Assembly: GCF_000423345.1 (NCBI RefSeq)
Contig: NZ_AUHU01000003.1
Location: forward strand, 124,001 to 188,000
Origin: Marinimicrobium agarilyticum DSM 16975
GTDB taxonomy: Bacteria > Pseudomonadota > Gammaproteobacteria > Pseudomonadales > Cellvibrionaceae
DNA: 64,000 bases
Reading direction: 5' to 3'
The stretch's first letter is position 1; every line of letters begins with the position of its first letter. The notes under the pieces are model-generated. The model was given only the letters and a program-made list of their open reading frames with translations, was not told where the DNA came from and did no database searches. A program made the position numbers and the translations under genes. Positions 36,049 to 44,941 of this stretch are shown here, in pieces.

Positions 36049-36261
36049 ATGTCAGATCAATTGGTATCTGGTGTTGTAAAGTGGTTCAACGATGACAAAG
36101 GTTATGGCTTCATTGAGCGCGAAGGTGGCTCTGATGTTTTTGTTCATTTCCGCGCCATTAACGGTTCCGGTCGTCGCACCTTGAAAGAAGGTCAGAGTGT
36201 CACGTTTGAAGTGACTCAGGGTCAGAAAGGCCCCCAGGCGGAAAACGTCACTCCGCTGTAA
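36049..36261 (+). CDS. Cold-shock domain protein (CspA family)
   Basis: A 70-residue nucleic-acid-binding protein, the standard single cold-shock domain length. RNP motifs are KGYGFIE (RNP-1) and VFVHF (RNP-2), with [10 protein letters not shown] at the start. Start is the ATG 36049 with GAGG six bases upstream; in-frame codons further 5' are part of the leader. The 287-base upstream region, which is rather AT-rich near the gene, is long enough for the regulatory leader usual for csp genes. A GC-rich hairpin (GGTGCCG/CGGCACC) follows without a clear T-run. Confidence 0.95.
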   Translation: MSDQLVSGVVKWFNDDKGYGFIEREGGSDVFVHFRAINGSGRRTLKEGQSVTFEVTQGQKGPQAENVTPL

Positions 36262-36456
36262 TTGGCCTGAAAAAATACCGCGCGGCAGCCTTCTCTGCCC
36301 GCGGGTGCCGGGGCCAGGCCTCGGCACCGTCCCTGCTGCTTAACGGTCTCGTTAAGCCATCAACCCCCTTTGATTCATTGCCGGTGATTGGCTCCGGGGT
36401 AGTTCGCCGGGAACGCACAAGGTATGCTTGGCGTTTTCATCAATCCGGTTGAATCC

Positions 36457-36774
36457 ATGCTCGACTTAAACGCACTTTTCTGGCTGTTGGTACTGGGGCT
36501 GTTTATCTATTACAGCTGGCGTGCCTTTCAGGCGAAAGACCTGGCGTTCGCCGCCGCCCGTCGTCACTGCCAGGAAATGGAGGTCCAGATGCTGGATCAG
36601 GCCGTGTACCTGCGCCGCCTCTGGATCAAACGGGACGCCCGAGGGCGACCCGGTTTGTGGCGCGCCTTTCACTTTGAGTTCACGGTGACCGGTGGCGATC
36701 GCTATTTCGGCCGTGTGTTGATGTTGGGTCGTCACATTCAGCGGGTTGAGCTGGAGCCTCACCGACTGCATTAA
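36457..36774 (+). CDS. DUF3301 family membrane protein
   Basis: A 105-residue protein starting at ATG 36457 (MLDLNALFWLLVLGLFIYYS), whose first 20 residues are one membrane anchor. The remainder (ARRHCQEMEVQMLDQAVYLRRL, then RAFHFEFTVTGGDRYFG) matches the pattern of DUF3301, a family found next to Nudix and cold-shock genes in gammaproteobacteria. An in-frame ATG at 36424 gives an unlikely 11-residue extension. The function is unknown. It lies 41 bases before the Nudix gene. Confidence 0.82.
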   Translation: MLDLNALFWLLVLGLFIYYSWRAFQAKDLAFAAARRHCQEMEVQMLDQAVYLRRLWIKRDARGRPGLWRAFHFEFTVTGGDRYFGRVLMLGRHIQRVELEPHRLH

Positions 36775-36815
36775 CCGTCGCTCGTTCAATTCTTTCTACG
36801 ACCACACAACCTCTG

Positions 36816-37367
36816 GTGACCACTGTGACCGATACTATTGGCGGATGGCAGCGCAAGTCCTCGCGTTGTGTCTACGAAAACCCCTGGATCAAAGTCTCTC
36901 ACGAGGAAGTGATAACGCCTGCTGGTAGCGACGGCATTTACGGTGTCGTCCATTTCAAAAATACCGCCGTTGGGGTGATACCGATCGATGGCGAAGGCAA
37001 TACCTGGTTGGTGCGCCAGACCCGTTACACCATGGGCGAATATACCTGGGAAATTCCCGAAGGGGGCTGCCCGAAACACGAAGAGACACTGGTCGCGGCC
37101 AAGCGTGAACTTCAGGAGGAGGTGGGCCTTGAGGCGCAACACTGGGAAGTGCTGCAGCGGTTACAGTTGTCCAATTCCGTCACCGATGAGACGGCGGTGA
37201 TCTATCTGGCCAGAGACCTGTCGGTGGTTGACCAGGCCCTGGAAGATAGTGAGGATATTGAAGTGATGAAGTTGCCCCTGACAGAGGCTATCGCGATGGT
37301 CGACCGGGGCGAAATCACCGATGCGATTTCCGTCGCGGCTTTGTTGCGGCTGGCCCGCAATGGGTGA
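36816..37367 (+). CDS. Nudix hydrolase (ADP-ribose pyrophosphatase-like)
   Basis: A 183-residue enzyme. The Nudix box is complete at residues 83-105: GCPKHEETLVAAKRELQEEV fits Gx5Ex7REUxEExGU. The preceding YTWEIPEGGC is typical of ADP-ribose or NDP-sugar pyrophosphatases. No ATG is available near the start: GTG at 36816 or GTG at 36825 are the options, and ribosome-binding sites are weak for both. Likely a housekeeping hydrolase for sugar nucleotides; exact substrate unknown. Confidence 0.88.
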   Translation: MTTVTDTIGGWQRKSSRCVYENPWIKVSHEEVITPAGSDGIYGVVHFKNTAVGVIPIDGEGNTWLVRQTRYTMGEYTWEIPEGGCPKHEETLVAAKRELQEEVGLEAQHWEVLQRLQLSNSVTDETAVIYLARDLSVVDQALEDSEDIEVMKLPLTEAIAMVDRGEITDAISVAALLRLARNG

Positions 37368-37424
37368 GAACACTGGGTAGATGACGCGTCTCCGTTCCCC
37401 TTACGCCAATCTATAGCGGCGTAG

Positions 37425-37450
37425 GGTAGGTCAGCGAAGCGCCACCTACC
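37425..37450. repeat. Short REP-like palindrome (Nudix-sugar porter gap)
   Basis: GGTAGGT...ACCTACC with an AGCGAAGCGC centre, preceded by GTAGGG. Shares the AGCGAAGCGC element with the repeats at 13148-13234 and 57714-57788. Lies between convergent genes. Confidence 0.55.
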
Positions 37451-37464
37451 ACAATGACTCTATG

Positions 37465-38883
37465 TCACCCCTCCATTTCTTCCAATTCTTTCCCTTTCGT
37501 TTCCCGTACCGCCATCAACACAAACACCACGGACAGCGCCGCGAAGAAAGTGTAAATGCCGTAGGCTGCGGAGAGGCCAATACCGGCCAGCAGAATCGGG
37601 AAGCTCCAGGTCACCAGGAAGTTCGCCAGCCACTGGGCGAGCCCGGCCACGGCAAGGCCGGAACCGCGAATCTGGTTGGGGAACATCTCGCCGAGCATGA
37701 TCCACATCACCGGGCCCCAGGAGAGATTGAACAGGAACACATAAGCGTTCGCCGCAATCAGTGCCAACAGCCCCGCATTATCGGAAAGGTTCAGATTGCC
37801 TGTTTCTACGTTAACCGGTGCTCCGGCGAATGCGAAGGCCACCAGGCCCAGGCTGAGGGCCATACCGGCGGAGCCGAACCAGAGCAGCGGCTTGCGTCCG
37901 ATCTTGTCCACGAAGAAAAAGGTGATCAGGCAGGCCGCGATGCTGATACTGCCGGAAATCACATTGATGGCGAGGGCATCGCTCTCGGAGAAACCGGCCG
38001 CCTGCCACAGAACCGCGCCGTAATAAAACACCACGTTGATACCGACAAACTGTTGTAAAACCGCGAGGCCCACACCGACCCATACGATCGGCCGAACCAT
38101 GCCGGTCTGCTTATTCAACAGGTCGCGGAAACGTGGGCGATGGTGGTCGCTTGCCAATGAGTCGCCAATTTCCTTCGCTTTGGTTTCGGCGGTGGCGCGT
38201 CCATAAAGCCGCGACAGTACGGTGAGGGCGGTGTCGGTTTTTCCGCAAGCGACCAGGAAACGCGGGCTTTCGGGAATGCCCAACAGAGCCAGGAAGAAAA
38301 TTGAGGCTGGAATCAGTTCCATCCAGAACATCCAGCGCCAGGTGTCGTAACCCAGCCAGAATTCCTGGGTGGAGCCGCCGGCGAACTTGGCCAGAAGATA
38401 GTTGCTGAAAAACGCCGCCGTCAGCCCGGAGATGATTGCGATCTGCTGCACCGAGGTGAGCATGCCACGATAACGAGCCGGTGCGACTTCACTAATGTAA
38501 GCCGGCGCCATCACACTGGCGGCGCCCACCGCGAGGCCACCGATAATCCGGTAAATGACGAACTCCAGGGTACCACCGGCGACGCCGGAGCCCCAGGCGG
38601 ACACGATAAAGAAAACAGAAGCGGCAATCAGCAGTGCTCGACGGCCAAAGCGGTCGGCCATGCGCCCGGCAAACAGCGCACCAAAGGCGCAGCCGAGAAG
38701 CATCGAAGAGACACTGAAACCGGTGCCGGCGCTGTCGGAGTTAAATGCCTGCTGCAGACCGTCTACCGTGCCGTTGATAACGCCGCTGTCAAAACCGAAC
38801 AGAAAGCCGCCAATGGTGGCGATACAGCTGATCAGAACGACAAACGCGGTACTCCCCTGCTCGGGGTGAGTTTGAGTTGTCAT
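37465..38883 (-). CDS. Sugar porter (MFS), probable D-xylose:H+ symporter
   Basis: A 472-residue, 12-helix transporter of the sugar porter family. Signatures: GFLFGFDSGVINGT (helix 1), DRFGRR loop, PAYISEVAPARYRGML, the PESPRFL sugar-porter motif after helix 6, and VDKIGRKPL in the second half. This is the XylE-type sequence. The location, 319 bases downstream of xylA on the same strand, makes xylose the probable substrate. A terminator after xylA means it likely has its own promoter. Confidence 0.88.
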   Translation of the reverse strand: MTTQTHPEQGSTAFVVLISCIATIGGFLFGFDSGVINGTVDGLQQAFNSDSAGTGFSVSSMLLGCAFGALFAGRMADRFGRRALLIAASVFFIVSAWGSGVAGGTLEFVIYRIIGGLAVGAASVMAPAYISEVAPARYRGMLTSVQQIAIISGLTAAFFSNYLLAKFAGGSTQEFWLGYDTWRWMFWMELIPASIFFLALLGIPESPRFLVACGKTDTALTVLSRLYGRATAETKAKEIGDSLASDHHRPRFRDLLNKQTGMVRPIVWVGVGLAVLQQFVGINVVFYYGAVLWQAAGFSESDALAINVISGSISIAACLITFFFVDKIGRKPLLWFGSAGMALSLGLVAFAFAGAPVNVETGNLNLSDNAGLLALIAANAYVFLFNLSWGPVMWIMLGEMFPNQIRGSGLAVAGLAQWLANFLVTWSFPILLAGIGLSAAYGIYTFFAALSVVFVLMAVRETKGKELEEMEG

Positions 38884-39122
38884 GGAGCATACCTATTTTT
38901 GTTGGATCGAAGGCAGTGTTATATAAGCCGTTATCGGCCTGTTATCGTTGAACCGGTTGCTATCCCCATGTCGGACTTTTGCCCGCGGCCTTCTCCCCTT
39001 GGAAGGAGTCAGGCGGCCACCGACAAAAAGGCGCCTGCCGCTATTATGGGTGGCGGCTGGGCACCGAGGTTGCCAGCTTATCAGGGCAGCGCGCGATACT
39101 CCAGATCACCGTAGTCCCTTTA
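38884..39122 (-). promoter_or_regulatory. Sugar porter upstream region with LacI-type palindrome
   Basis: This 239-base stretch contains the presumed promoter of the sugar porter. A palindrome GAACCGGTTG (AACCGGTT, 38951-38958) with a central CG resembles operators of LacI-family proteins, two of which are encoded nearby. No gene is visible here. Confidence 0.35.
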
Positions 39123-39160
39123 TAAAAAAACAAGGCCGTGTTCGATCAAACACGGCCTTG
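39123..39160 (-). terminator. Terminator of xylBA
   Basis: On the minus strand, a 12-bp stem (CAAGGCCGTGTT...AACACGGCCTTG, six-base loop) is followed by a T-run of seven. It lies 42 bases after the xylA stop. Confidence 0.9.
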
Positions 39161-39202
39161 TTCGGGCTTACCAAATAGAGCAAACGCTCGCTCTTTGGAT
39201 TA

Positions 39203-40534
39203 TCAACGTACGTAACGGTTGATAATGTTCTCGTACAGCTCCTGCTGGCCACTGATCTGCTTCGGCTCGCCGCCCTTATTGCCGATCTCGGCCAACTGCT
39301 CCAGAGACAGCTTGCCCTGCTCGAACTCGGCGCCTTTGCCGTTATCGAACGAGGAATAACGCTCAGCGCGCATTTTTTCCAGGGGAGACTTCTGAATCAG
39401 GTCGTCCGCAATCAACAGCGAGCGGGCGAACACATCCATACCACCGATGTGGCCGTGGAAGGTGTCATTCATATCGGTGGAGTTGCGACGACGTTTCGCA
39501 TCGAAGTTCACACCGCCGCCCTGGAAACCGCCGTGGCGCAACAGAACCAGCAACATTTCAACGGTTTCGTTGATGTTGTAGGGGAACTGGTCGGTGTCCC
39601 AGGAGTTCTGGTAGTCGCCGCGGTTGGCGTCAATGGAACCCAGCATGCCGGCGTTGGCCGCTACCTGCATCTCGTGGTCCATAGTGTGCTGGGCCAGAGT
39701 GGCGTGGTTGGTTTCGATGTTCAGTTTGAAATCTTTGTCCAGGCCGTGGTGACGCAGGAAGCCGATGACGGTTTCACTGTCGAAATCGTACTGGTGCTTG
39801 GTCGGCTCCATCGGCTTGGGTTCAATCAGAAAGTTACCTTTGAAGCCCTGAGCGCGGCCGTAGTCGCGAGCCATGGTCAGGAAGCGGGCCAGGTGTTCCT
39901 GTTCGCGCTTGATGTCGCTGTTCAGCAGGCTCATGTAGCCTTCGCGGCCGCCCCAGAACACGTAGTTTTCACCGCCCAGGGCAATGGTGGCATCCATCGC
40001 GTCTTTCAATTGTGCGCCGGCAAAGGCGACCACGTCGAAATCCGGGTTGGTGGAAGCGCCGTTCATAAAGCGCGGGTTGCTGAACAGGTTAGAGGTGCCC
40101 CACAGCAGTTTTACACCGGATTCTTTCTGCTTCTCTTTGGCCAGGTCGACCCAGTTGAACAGACGCTTTTGGGTTTCCGCGCGGGAGTCGCCCTCTTCGA
40201 TTACGTCCACATCGTGGAAGCAGTAGTAAGGGGTACCCAGCTTGGTGAAGAATTCAAACGCGGCATCCAGCTTCATGCGGGTGCGGGTTTCGTGATCCTT
40301 GCCTTCGTTCCAGGGGAACTGGAAGGGGCCGGGGCCGAAAGGATCGTGACCGGCGCCGCAGAAGGTGTGCCAGTAGCAGACCGCAAACTTGAAGTGCTCC
40401 TTCATGGTTTTGCCGGCAACGACTTTGTTCTCGTCGTACCATTTGAACGCGAAGGGATTGTCGGATTCAGGGCCTTCGTACTGGATCTTGTCGACCCCGG
40501 GGAAGTACTCTTTGTCACCTAGTGTAATGCTCAT
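39203..40534 (-). CDS. xylA: Xylose isomerase
   Basis: A 443-residue enzyme converting D-xylose to D-xylulose. Active-site landmarks: H107 and D110 (YYCFHDVDV), E238 and K240 ([15 protein letters not shown]), E274 and H277 ([10 protein letters not shown]), D302 (IDANRGD), D313 and D315. All metal ligands are therefore present. Length matches the class II (long) bacterial isomerases such as E. coli XylA. It is 79 bases downstream of xylB, likely in one transcript with it, and ends in a strong terminator. Confidence 0.98.
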   Translation of the reverse strand: MSITLGDKEYFPGVDKIQYEGPESDNPFAFKWYDENKVVAGKTMKEHFKFAVCYWHTFCGAGHDPFGPGPFQFPWNEGKDHETRTRMKLDAAFEFFTKLGTPYYCFHDVDVIEEGDSRAETQKRLFNWVDLAKEKQKESGVKLLWGTSNLFSNPRFMNGASTNPDFDVVAFAGAQLKDAMDATIALGGENYVFWGGREGYMSLLNSDIKREQEHLARFLTMARDYGRAQGFKGNFLIEPKPMEPTKHQYDFDSETVIGFLRHHGLDKDFKLNIETNHATLAQHTMDHEMQVAANAGMLGSIDANRGDYQNSWDTDQFPYNINETVEMLLVLLRHGGFQGGGVNFDAKRRRNSTDMNDTFHGHIGGMDVFARSLLIADDLIQKSPLEKMRAERYSSFDNGKGAEFEQGKLSLEQLAEIGNKGGEPKQISGQQELYENIINRYVR

Positions 40535-40613
40535 GGTAAAGACCTTTTTGCTTTGCGTGGATATTGGATCGGGCCATTGCCGAACAGGGAGGCCCGGGTT
40601 TCTGGTTTAACGA

Positions 40614-42110
40614 TCAAGCCTCGGATAGACGCCGTTCAACGGCCTCGCGCCACTGCCCGTAGAGTTCCTGATACTGGGCCTGCAGTTTGGCCTCCGGCTC
40701 CAACACCGCTTTGCAGGTCAGGGTCCGGAAGACGTCTTCGCGGCTGGTGTAGAAGTCACAACCCCAGGCCGCCGCCCGGGCAACGCCGTCGGCGCTGTCG
40801 GTCTGGTAGAGCTCCAGCGGTGCGCCGGTCAGGTTGACGAAGGCGCTGCTGAAAATCGGGCTCAAGAACATATTGCTGTGTCCGGCGCGAACCACTCGGG
40901 TCTCGGCGCCCAGACCTTTGATGAGGTCAAAGCCGAGGTTCATCGCGTAGGCCACGCCTTCCTGGGTGGCGCGGGCCACGTGGTTGACGCTGTGGCGGTT
41001 CAGGTCCAGGCCATCCATCTGGGCCGAGAGCAACTTGTTTCGCATGATCCGCTCGGCGCCGTTGCCAAACGGATAGACTTTCAGGCCATCACTGCCCGGT
41101 GCGACCGATTCGCCCAGCTCGTTCAGTTTCGGGTAAGACACCTCGCCACCGGCGCTCAACACGCCGCGCAGCCAGCTGTTCATCCGCCCGGCGCCGTTGA
41201 TGCAGGCCAGCAGGCCACGATGGACGTCGGCCTCACCCTTGTTCACATGCAGGAAGGTGTTGATGCGCTGGTCCGGGTCGGCAATGTTCTTGTCGGTGAC
41301 CGCATAGACCACGCCCGAGGTGCCAGCGGTGGTAGCGACGTCGCCCGGCTCGAGCACATTCAGGCTCATGGCGTTGGCGACCTGGTCCCCGGCTCGGAAC
41401 GCCAACTTGGCGCCGGCATTGATGCCCAGTTCGCGCGCGGCCTGTTCATTCACTTCGCCCTGGACGCCCAGGTTGGGCACCTGACGGGCCAGCAAGCTGG
41501 GGTCGATGTGCCAGTGTTTGAGTAACTTGTCGGACGCTTTGTTTTCGGAAAAGTCCCAGAAGACACCCTCTGACAGGCCGGAGGCGGTGGTGGTGCACTC
41601 GCCGGTGAGCTTGTAGGCGATGTAGTCGCCCGGCAGCAGTATCTTGTCGATCCGGGCATAAAGCTCGGGCTCGTTTTCCTGAACCCAGCGCAGCTTGGCG
41701 GCGGTGAAGTTGCCCGGGGAGTTCAGCAGGTGCTCCATGCACCAGTCCTGGCCCAGCTCGGCGAAGGCTTTTTCACCGTTGGCCACGGCGCGGCTGTCGC
41801 ACCAGATGATGGACGGTCGCAGCACTTCGCCGTCTTTATCCAGTGCGACCAGGCCATGCATCTGGTAGGAGATGCCGATGGCGCCGATCTTGTCTTTGGC
41901 CTCGGGTTTGGCCTGCCACATCTGCTCGCAGCCTTTTTTAACCGCCTCCCACCAGTCTCCGGGGGCCTGTTCCGCCCAGCCGGACTGGGGCGCGCTGATG
42001 GTCATTTCCTGGGGCGGGTAGGTGGCATTGGCCACGCGCTCGCCGCTGTCGCCGTCAATGACGGACAATTTGACCGAGGAACTGCCGATATCTAAGCCTA
42101 GAAAGTACAT
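40614..42110 (-). CDS. xylB: Xylulokinase
   Basis: A 498-residue FGGY kinase phosphorylating D-xylulose to xylulose-5-phosphate. Start ATG at 42110 (MYFLGLDIGSSSVKLSVIDG); an upstream TTG adds four residues and is less likely. Family features: DIGSSSVK phosphate-binding loop, MHGLVALD, and the GINAGAKLAFRAGDQVANAM region; catalytic Asp near the SGLSEGVFWDF segment. Its product enters the pentose phosphate pathway. It lies upstream of xylA and downstream of a LacI regulator on the same strand. Confidence 0.97.
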   Translation of the reverse strand: MYFLGLDIGSSSVKLSVIDGDSGERVANATYPPQEMTISAPQSGWAEQAPGDWWEAVKKGCEQMWQAKPEAKDKIGAIGISYQMHGLVALDKDGEVLRPSIIWCDSRAVANGEKAFAELGQDWCMEHLLNSPGNFTAAKLRWVQENEPELYARIDKILLPGDYIAYKLTGECTTTASGLSEGVFWDFSENKASDKLLKHWHIDPSLLARQVPNLGVQGEVNEQAARELGINAGAKLAFRAGDQVANAMSLNVLEPGDVATTAGTSGVVYAVTDKNIADPDQRINTFLHVNKGEADVHRGLLACINGAGRMNSWLRGVLSAGGEVSYPKLNELGESVAPGSDGLKVYPFGNGAERIMRNKLLSAQMDGLDLNRHSVNHVARATQEGVAYAMNLGFDLIKGLGAETRVVRAGHSNMFLSPIFSSAFVNLTGAPLELYQTDSADGVARAAAWGCDFYTSREDVFRTLTCKAVLEPEAKLQAQYQELYGQWREAVERRLSEA

Positions 42111-42221
42111 AGTGCGTCTCAACTCATCTGCTTGTTATCTGTCGGTTTGTGCTCTGTTGCCTTTTGGCGCCGGGAGCTGCTTATAGTTCAGGTGACCAGC
42201 TATTGGTATAGCAGTCCGCGC

Positions 42222-43274
42222 TTATGCGGGCAATTCCCGGCGGTCATCCCGGGTGGTGTCCTGTGCTCGGGGCGCGGCCGTGGACTCGCGCACGATCAGC
42301 CGGTGTTCCACGATTTCCGGGGCCTCGCCGATATCCCGCCCTTCAATGGCGTTGAGCAAACGGCGCATGGTGCGCTCGCCGATTTCCTCGGTGGGCTGCA
42401 CGACCGTGGTCAGCGGTGGATCCATAATGGCGGCGTAGCGGATGTCGTCGAAGCCGAGCACGGATACGTCGTCGGGCACACTCAGGCCGCTGCGCTTGAT
42501 CTCGTAAATGCTGGCCATGGCCATTTCGTCATTGGCGCAAAAAATGGCGGTAGGGCGGTCCGCGAGGCTGAGCAGCTTGCGCGTGGCGCGTCGGGCGCCT
42601 TCAATCGTCTGGTCGCCGTTGACCACCCACTCGCGCTGTTGGCCACGGGGGCTGGCTTTCATCGCGTCCCAGTAACCCCGCTCCCGGTCCCGGGTCAGCA
42701 GTGAGCCGCGAGAGCCGGCAATAAAGCCGATGCGTTCATGCCCCAGTTGGATCAGGTACTGGGTCGCTTCGTTGGCCGCACGCCGGTTGTCCACCCGCAC
42801 GCTGGGAATGTGGGCCAGCTCATCGGTCACGTTTTCGCAGCCCAGCACAATAGGCGTGCGTCGGTCTTGGGTCGAGTAGGCGTTGGTGCTGGAAAAGGGT
42901 GAAGGACTGGCCAGAATAATGACGCCGTCGGCCTCCTTGGAGACCACCATTTTCAGGTAGTCATCGAGTTCCGGTTGGCTGCTGGCGGTTTCCCGGATCA
43001 AGATGGAGTAGCCTTCTTCCCGCGCCACGCCATTGATGCCGCGCATGACACCTTCCCAGAAGGGCAGGCCCACGGACTGCAGCACCACCATCACCAGTCC
43101 GGTCTTGCCACGGCGGAAATTGCGCGCGAGCGCATTGGGGGCGTAGCCGGTCTGCTCAATGGCGGACTGGACGGCGGCCAGGGTTTTCCCTTTCACGTTC
43201 TCGGGGCTGTTCAGGCAGCGCGAGACGGTCGAGATAGAGACCCCGGCGATTTTGGCGACGTCTTTAATGGACAT
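42222..43274 (-). CDS. LacI-family regulator of the xylose locus
   Basis: A 350-residue LacI/GalR repressor. The helix-turn-helix is at residues 2-25 (SIKDVAKIAGVSISTVSRCL), followed by the hinge helix NALARNF and a periplasmic-binding-like effector domain (about 60-335) ending in the standard dimer contacts (PTEEIGERTMRRLL). It lies 111 bases upstream of xylB on the same strand and probably controls xylBA and the sugar porter, with xylose or a derivative as inducer. A CRE-like palindrome 46 bases before its start suggests autoregulation. It is not an AraC-type XylR. Confidence 0.92.
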   Translation of the reverse strand: MSIKDVAKIAGVSISTVSRCLNSPENVKGKTLAAVQSAIEQTGYAPNALARNFRRGKTGLVMVVLQSVGLPFWEGVMRGINGVAREEGYSILIRETASSQPELDDYLKMVVSKEADGVIILASPSPFSSTNAYSTQDRRTPIVLGCENVTDELAHIPSVRVDNRRAANEATQYLIQLGHERIGFIAGSRGSLLTRDRERGYWDAMKASPRGQQREWVVNGDQTIEGARRATRKLLSLADRPTAIFCANDEMAMASIYEIKRSGLSVPDDVSVLGFDDIRYAAIMDPPLTTVVQPTEEIGERTMRRLLNAIEGRDIGEAPEIVEHRLIVRESTAAPRAQDTTRDDRRELPA

Positions 43275-43319
43275 TTTTAATGGGCATCCGAGGCATGCGG
43301 ATGCAAGTCCTCACAAAAT

Positions 43320-43332
43320 CGAAACGTTTTCA
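43320..43332. promoter_or_regulatory. LacI-type operator upstream of the xylose regulator
   Basis: CGAAACGTTTTCA contains the palindrome AAACGTTT with a central CG, as in LacI-family operators. Centred about 50 bases upstream of the LacI-family gene start. Confidence 0.45.
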
Positions 43333-43609
43333 TTTGTAGGCGTAACTTACTCGCCTCACACATGAATTTAGTATGCCGCGGCCTTTGGGGGCGATGCAAG
43401 TAATTTCTTCGCGCTGCCAAGAGTAACCACCTGACAGACTCGCCGACCGGTTGCCGATCAGCCTCTCAAAAAACATATAACTATTTGATCTTAAAGGATT
43501 TTAATAAAAAGTTGTTCGGTGACGTCGACATGGTTTCTCATTGTTATAAGGGTTGGTTGTCTATCTTTCAGGCGGTTATTAAAAAATGAAAGCCGGTGAT
43601 AAGTAGATT

Positions 43610-43621
43610 GGAAACGTTTCC
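43610..43621. promoter_or_regulatory. Perfect LacI-type operator GGAAACGTTTCC
   Basis: A 12-bp perfect palindrome with central CG in the 559-base gap between divergent LacI-family genes. Sits 213 bases upstream of the gene at 43834. Apart from this, the operator at 43320 and the palindrome at 43754, this gap shows no gene. Confidence 0.5.
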
Positions 43622-43753
43622 TTTTGGGCTTGGTATTCACTGTCGTGATGACAACAGGAGTCCAGGGGCGCGATGATTTTGGCGACGTTCGGAGGTGCGC
43701 GCCCGTTCCGGTTTCCGTGGTATGCTCAAACCGACGTGTTACAACAATATGCC

Positions 43754-43769
43754 CAATGCCCGGGCATTG
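43754..43769. promoter_or_regulatory. 16-bp perfect palindrome, candidate operator
   Basis: CAATGCCCGGGCATTG is fully symmetrical with a central CG. It lies 65 bases before the ATG of the second LacI-family gene. Its sequence differs from the AAACGTTT-type sites, so it may be the cognate operator of this second regulator. Confidence 0.45.
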
Positions 43770-43833
43770 AGAGCAGGATGAATGGATGCGGGCATCGGGA
43801 TGAGTCGAGACTGAGTGAACGGATGGGCACAGG

Positions 43834-44883
43834 ATGAGCAGGAAACAACGAGCGGGAAAGTCGACCAAGGTCACCATGAGGGATGTGGCCGAACGTGCCG
43901 GCGTCTCCCTCATGACCGTTTCAAGGGTTTTGAACAGCGAACGGGTAGCCGCCGACACGCGGGACAGGGTGATGGAGGCGGTCGACGCGCTCAATTATCG
44001 TCTCAACATCTCTGCCCGCAGCCTCTCCGGTACCCAGTCCTATGTCATGGGCTTCTTCTACGACAATGCGCTCGGGGGCTACATCAGCCAATATCTGATT
44101 GGCGTTCTGAAGCGTTGTAACGAGCTGGGTTATCACCTGGTTCTGGAATCCTGTGACTACGGCGAGCCGGACGTAGAGTCGATTGTGGCGGACCTGACCG
44201 AACGCTATCGGCTTGACGGCATGATCATCCCTCCACCACTGTGCGAGTATCTGCCCCTGCTGAATGCGCTGGACGAAGCGGGTATTCGCTATGTCCGCCT
44301 CGGTCCGGGGCTGGAACTGTGCCGCTCCCCCTATGTCTCGATCAATGACTCCCGAGCCACCTACGAAATCACCGAACACCTGATTGCCTGCGGCCATCGC
44401 CACATTGGTTTTATCAAAGGCGACACCCGTCAGGGAGTTGCTCTGATGCGTTTTGAGGGGTTTCGCAAAGCCATGGCCAACCACGGCCTTGAGGTCAACC
44501 CGGCTCTGGTCGCCGAGGGGCGATTCGAGTTTGACGACGGGATGGCCGCTTGCGAGAGAATCCTGGATTCGGCAGAGCCGGTCAGTGCGATTCTTGCCAG
44601 TAATGACGACATGGCGAGCGCAGTAATTGCGGTGGTGCACCGGCGCGGCCTGCGCGTGCCGGAAGACATCGCCGTGGGCGGTTTTGATGACACCAGTATT
44701 GCCACCTCCGTCTGGCCGCCGCTGACCACCATTCGCCAACCCATCGATGCGCTCTCTTGCCAGTCAGTGGATCTGTTGATTGAGGCGGTGAAGGCGGATG
44801 GCCCGCTGGGCAGCGGCTTTCAAAAGTGCAATATCCTTGATCACACGCTGGTCGTGCGGGGCTCTACTGTTGGAGTGGTATAG
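43834..44883 (+). CDS. LacI-family transcriptional regulator (second)
   Basis: A 349-residue LacI/GalR protein. The HTH (TMRDVAERAGVSLMTVSRVL, about 14-33) is preceded by a basic leader, and the effector domain (about 70-340) shows the standard end (IRQPIDALSCQSVDLL). It faces the xylose regulator across a 559-base gap. The regulated genes are not evident; neither flanking gene is a sugar enzyme on its strand, so it may act on the xylose genes or on a distant polysaccharide locus. The start has an AGG immediately upstream but no strong ribosome-binding site. Confidence 0.9.
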   Translation: MSRKQRAGKSTKVTMRDVAERAGVSLMTVSRVLNSERVAADTRDRVMEAVDALNYRLNISARSLSGTQSYVMGFFYDNALGGYISQYLIGVLKRCNELGYHLVLESCDYGEPDVESIVADLTERYRLDGMIIPPPLCEYLPLLNALDEAGIRYVRLGPGLELCRSPYVSINDSRATYEITEHLIACGHRHIGFIKGDTRQGVALMRFEGFRKAMANHGLEVNPALVAEGRFEFDDGMAACERILDSAEPVSAILASNDDMASAVIAVVHRRGLRVPEDIAVGGFDDTSIATSVWPPLTTIRQPIDALSCQSVDLLIEAVKADGPLGSGFQKCNILDHTLVVRGSTVGVV

Positions 44884-44941
44884 ATAGGGGCAGCTGTCTC
44901 CGGACCTGAAGCAGGCCCGGAGCAGGGTTGGGGAAGTCGGC

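Noticed and set aside
39449-40522. 357-codon open frame antisense to xylA
   Set aside because: Val/Gly-rich shadow; xylA metal ligands are all on the minus strand.
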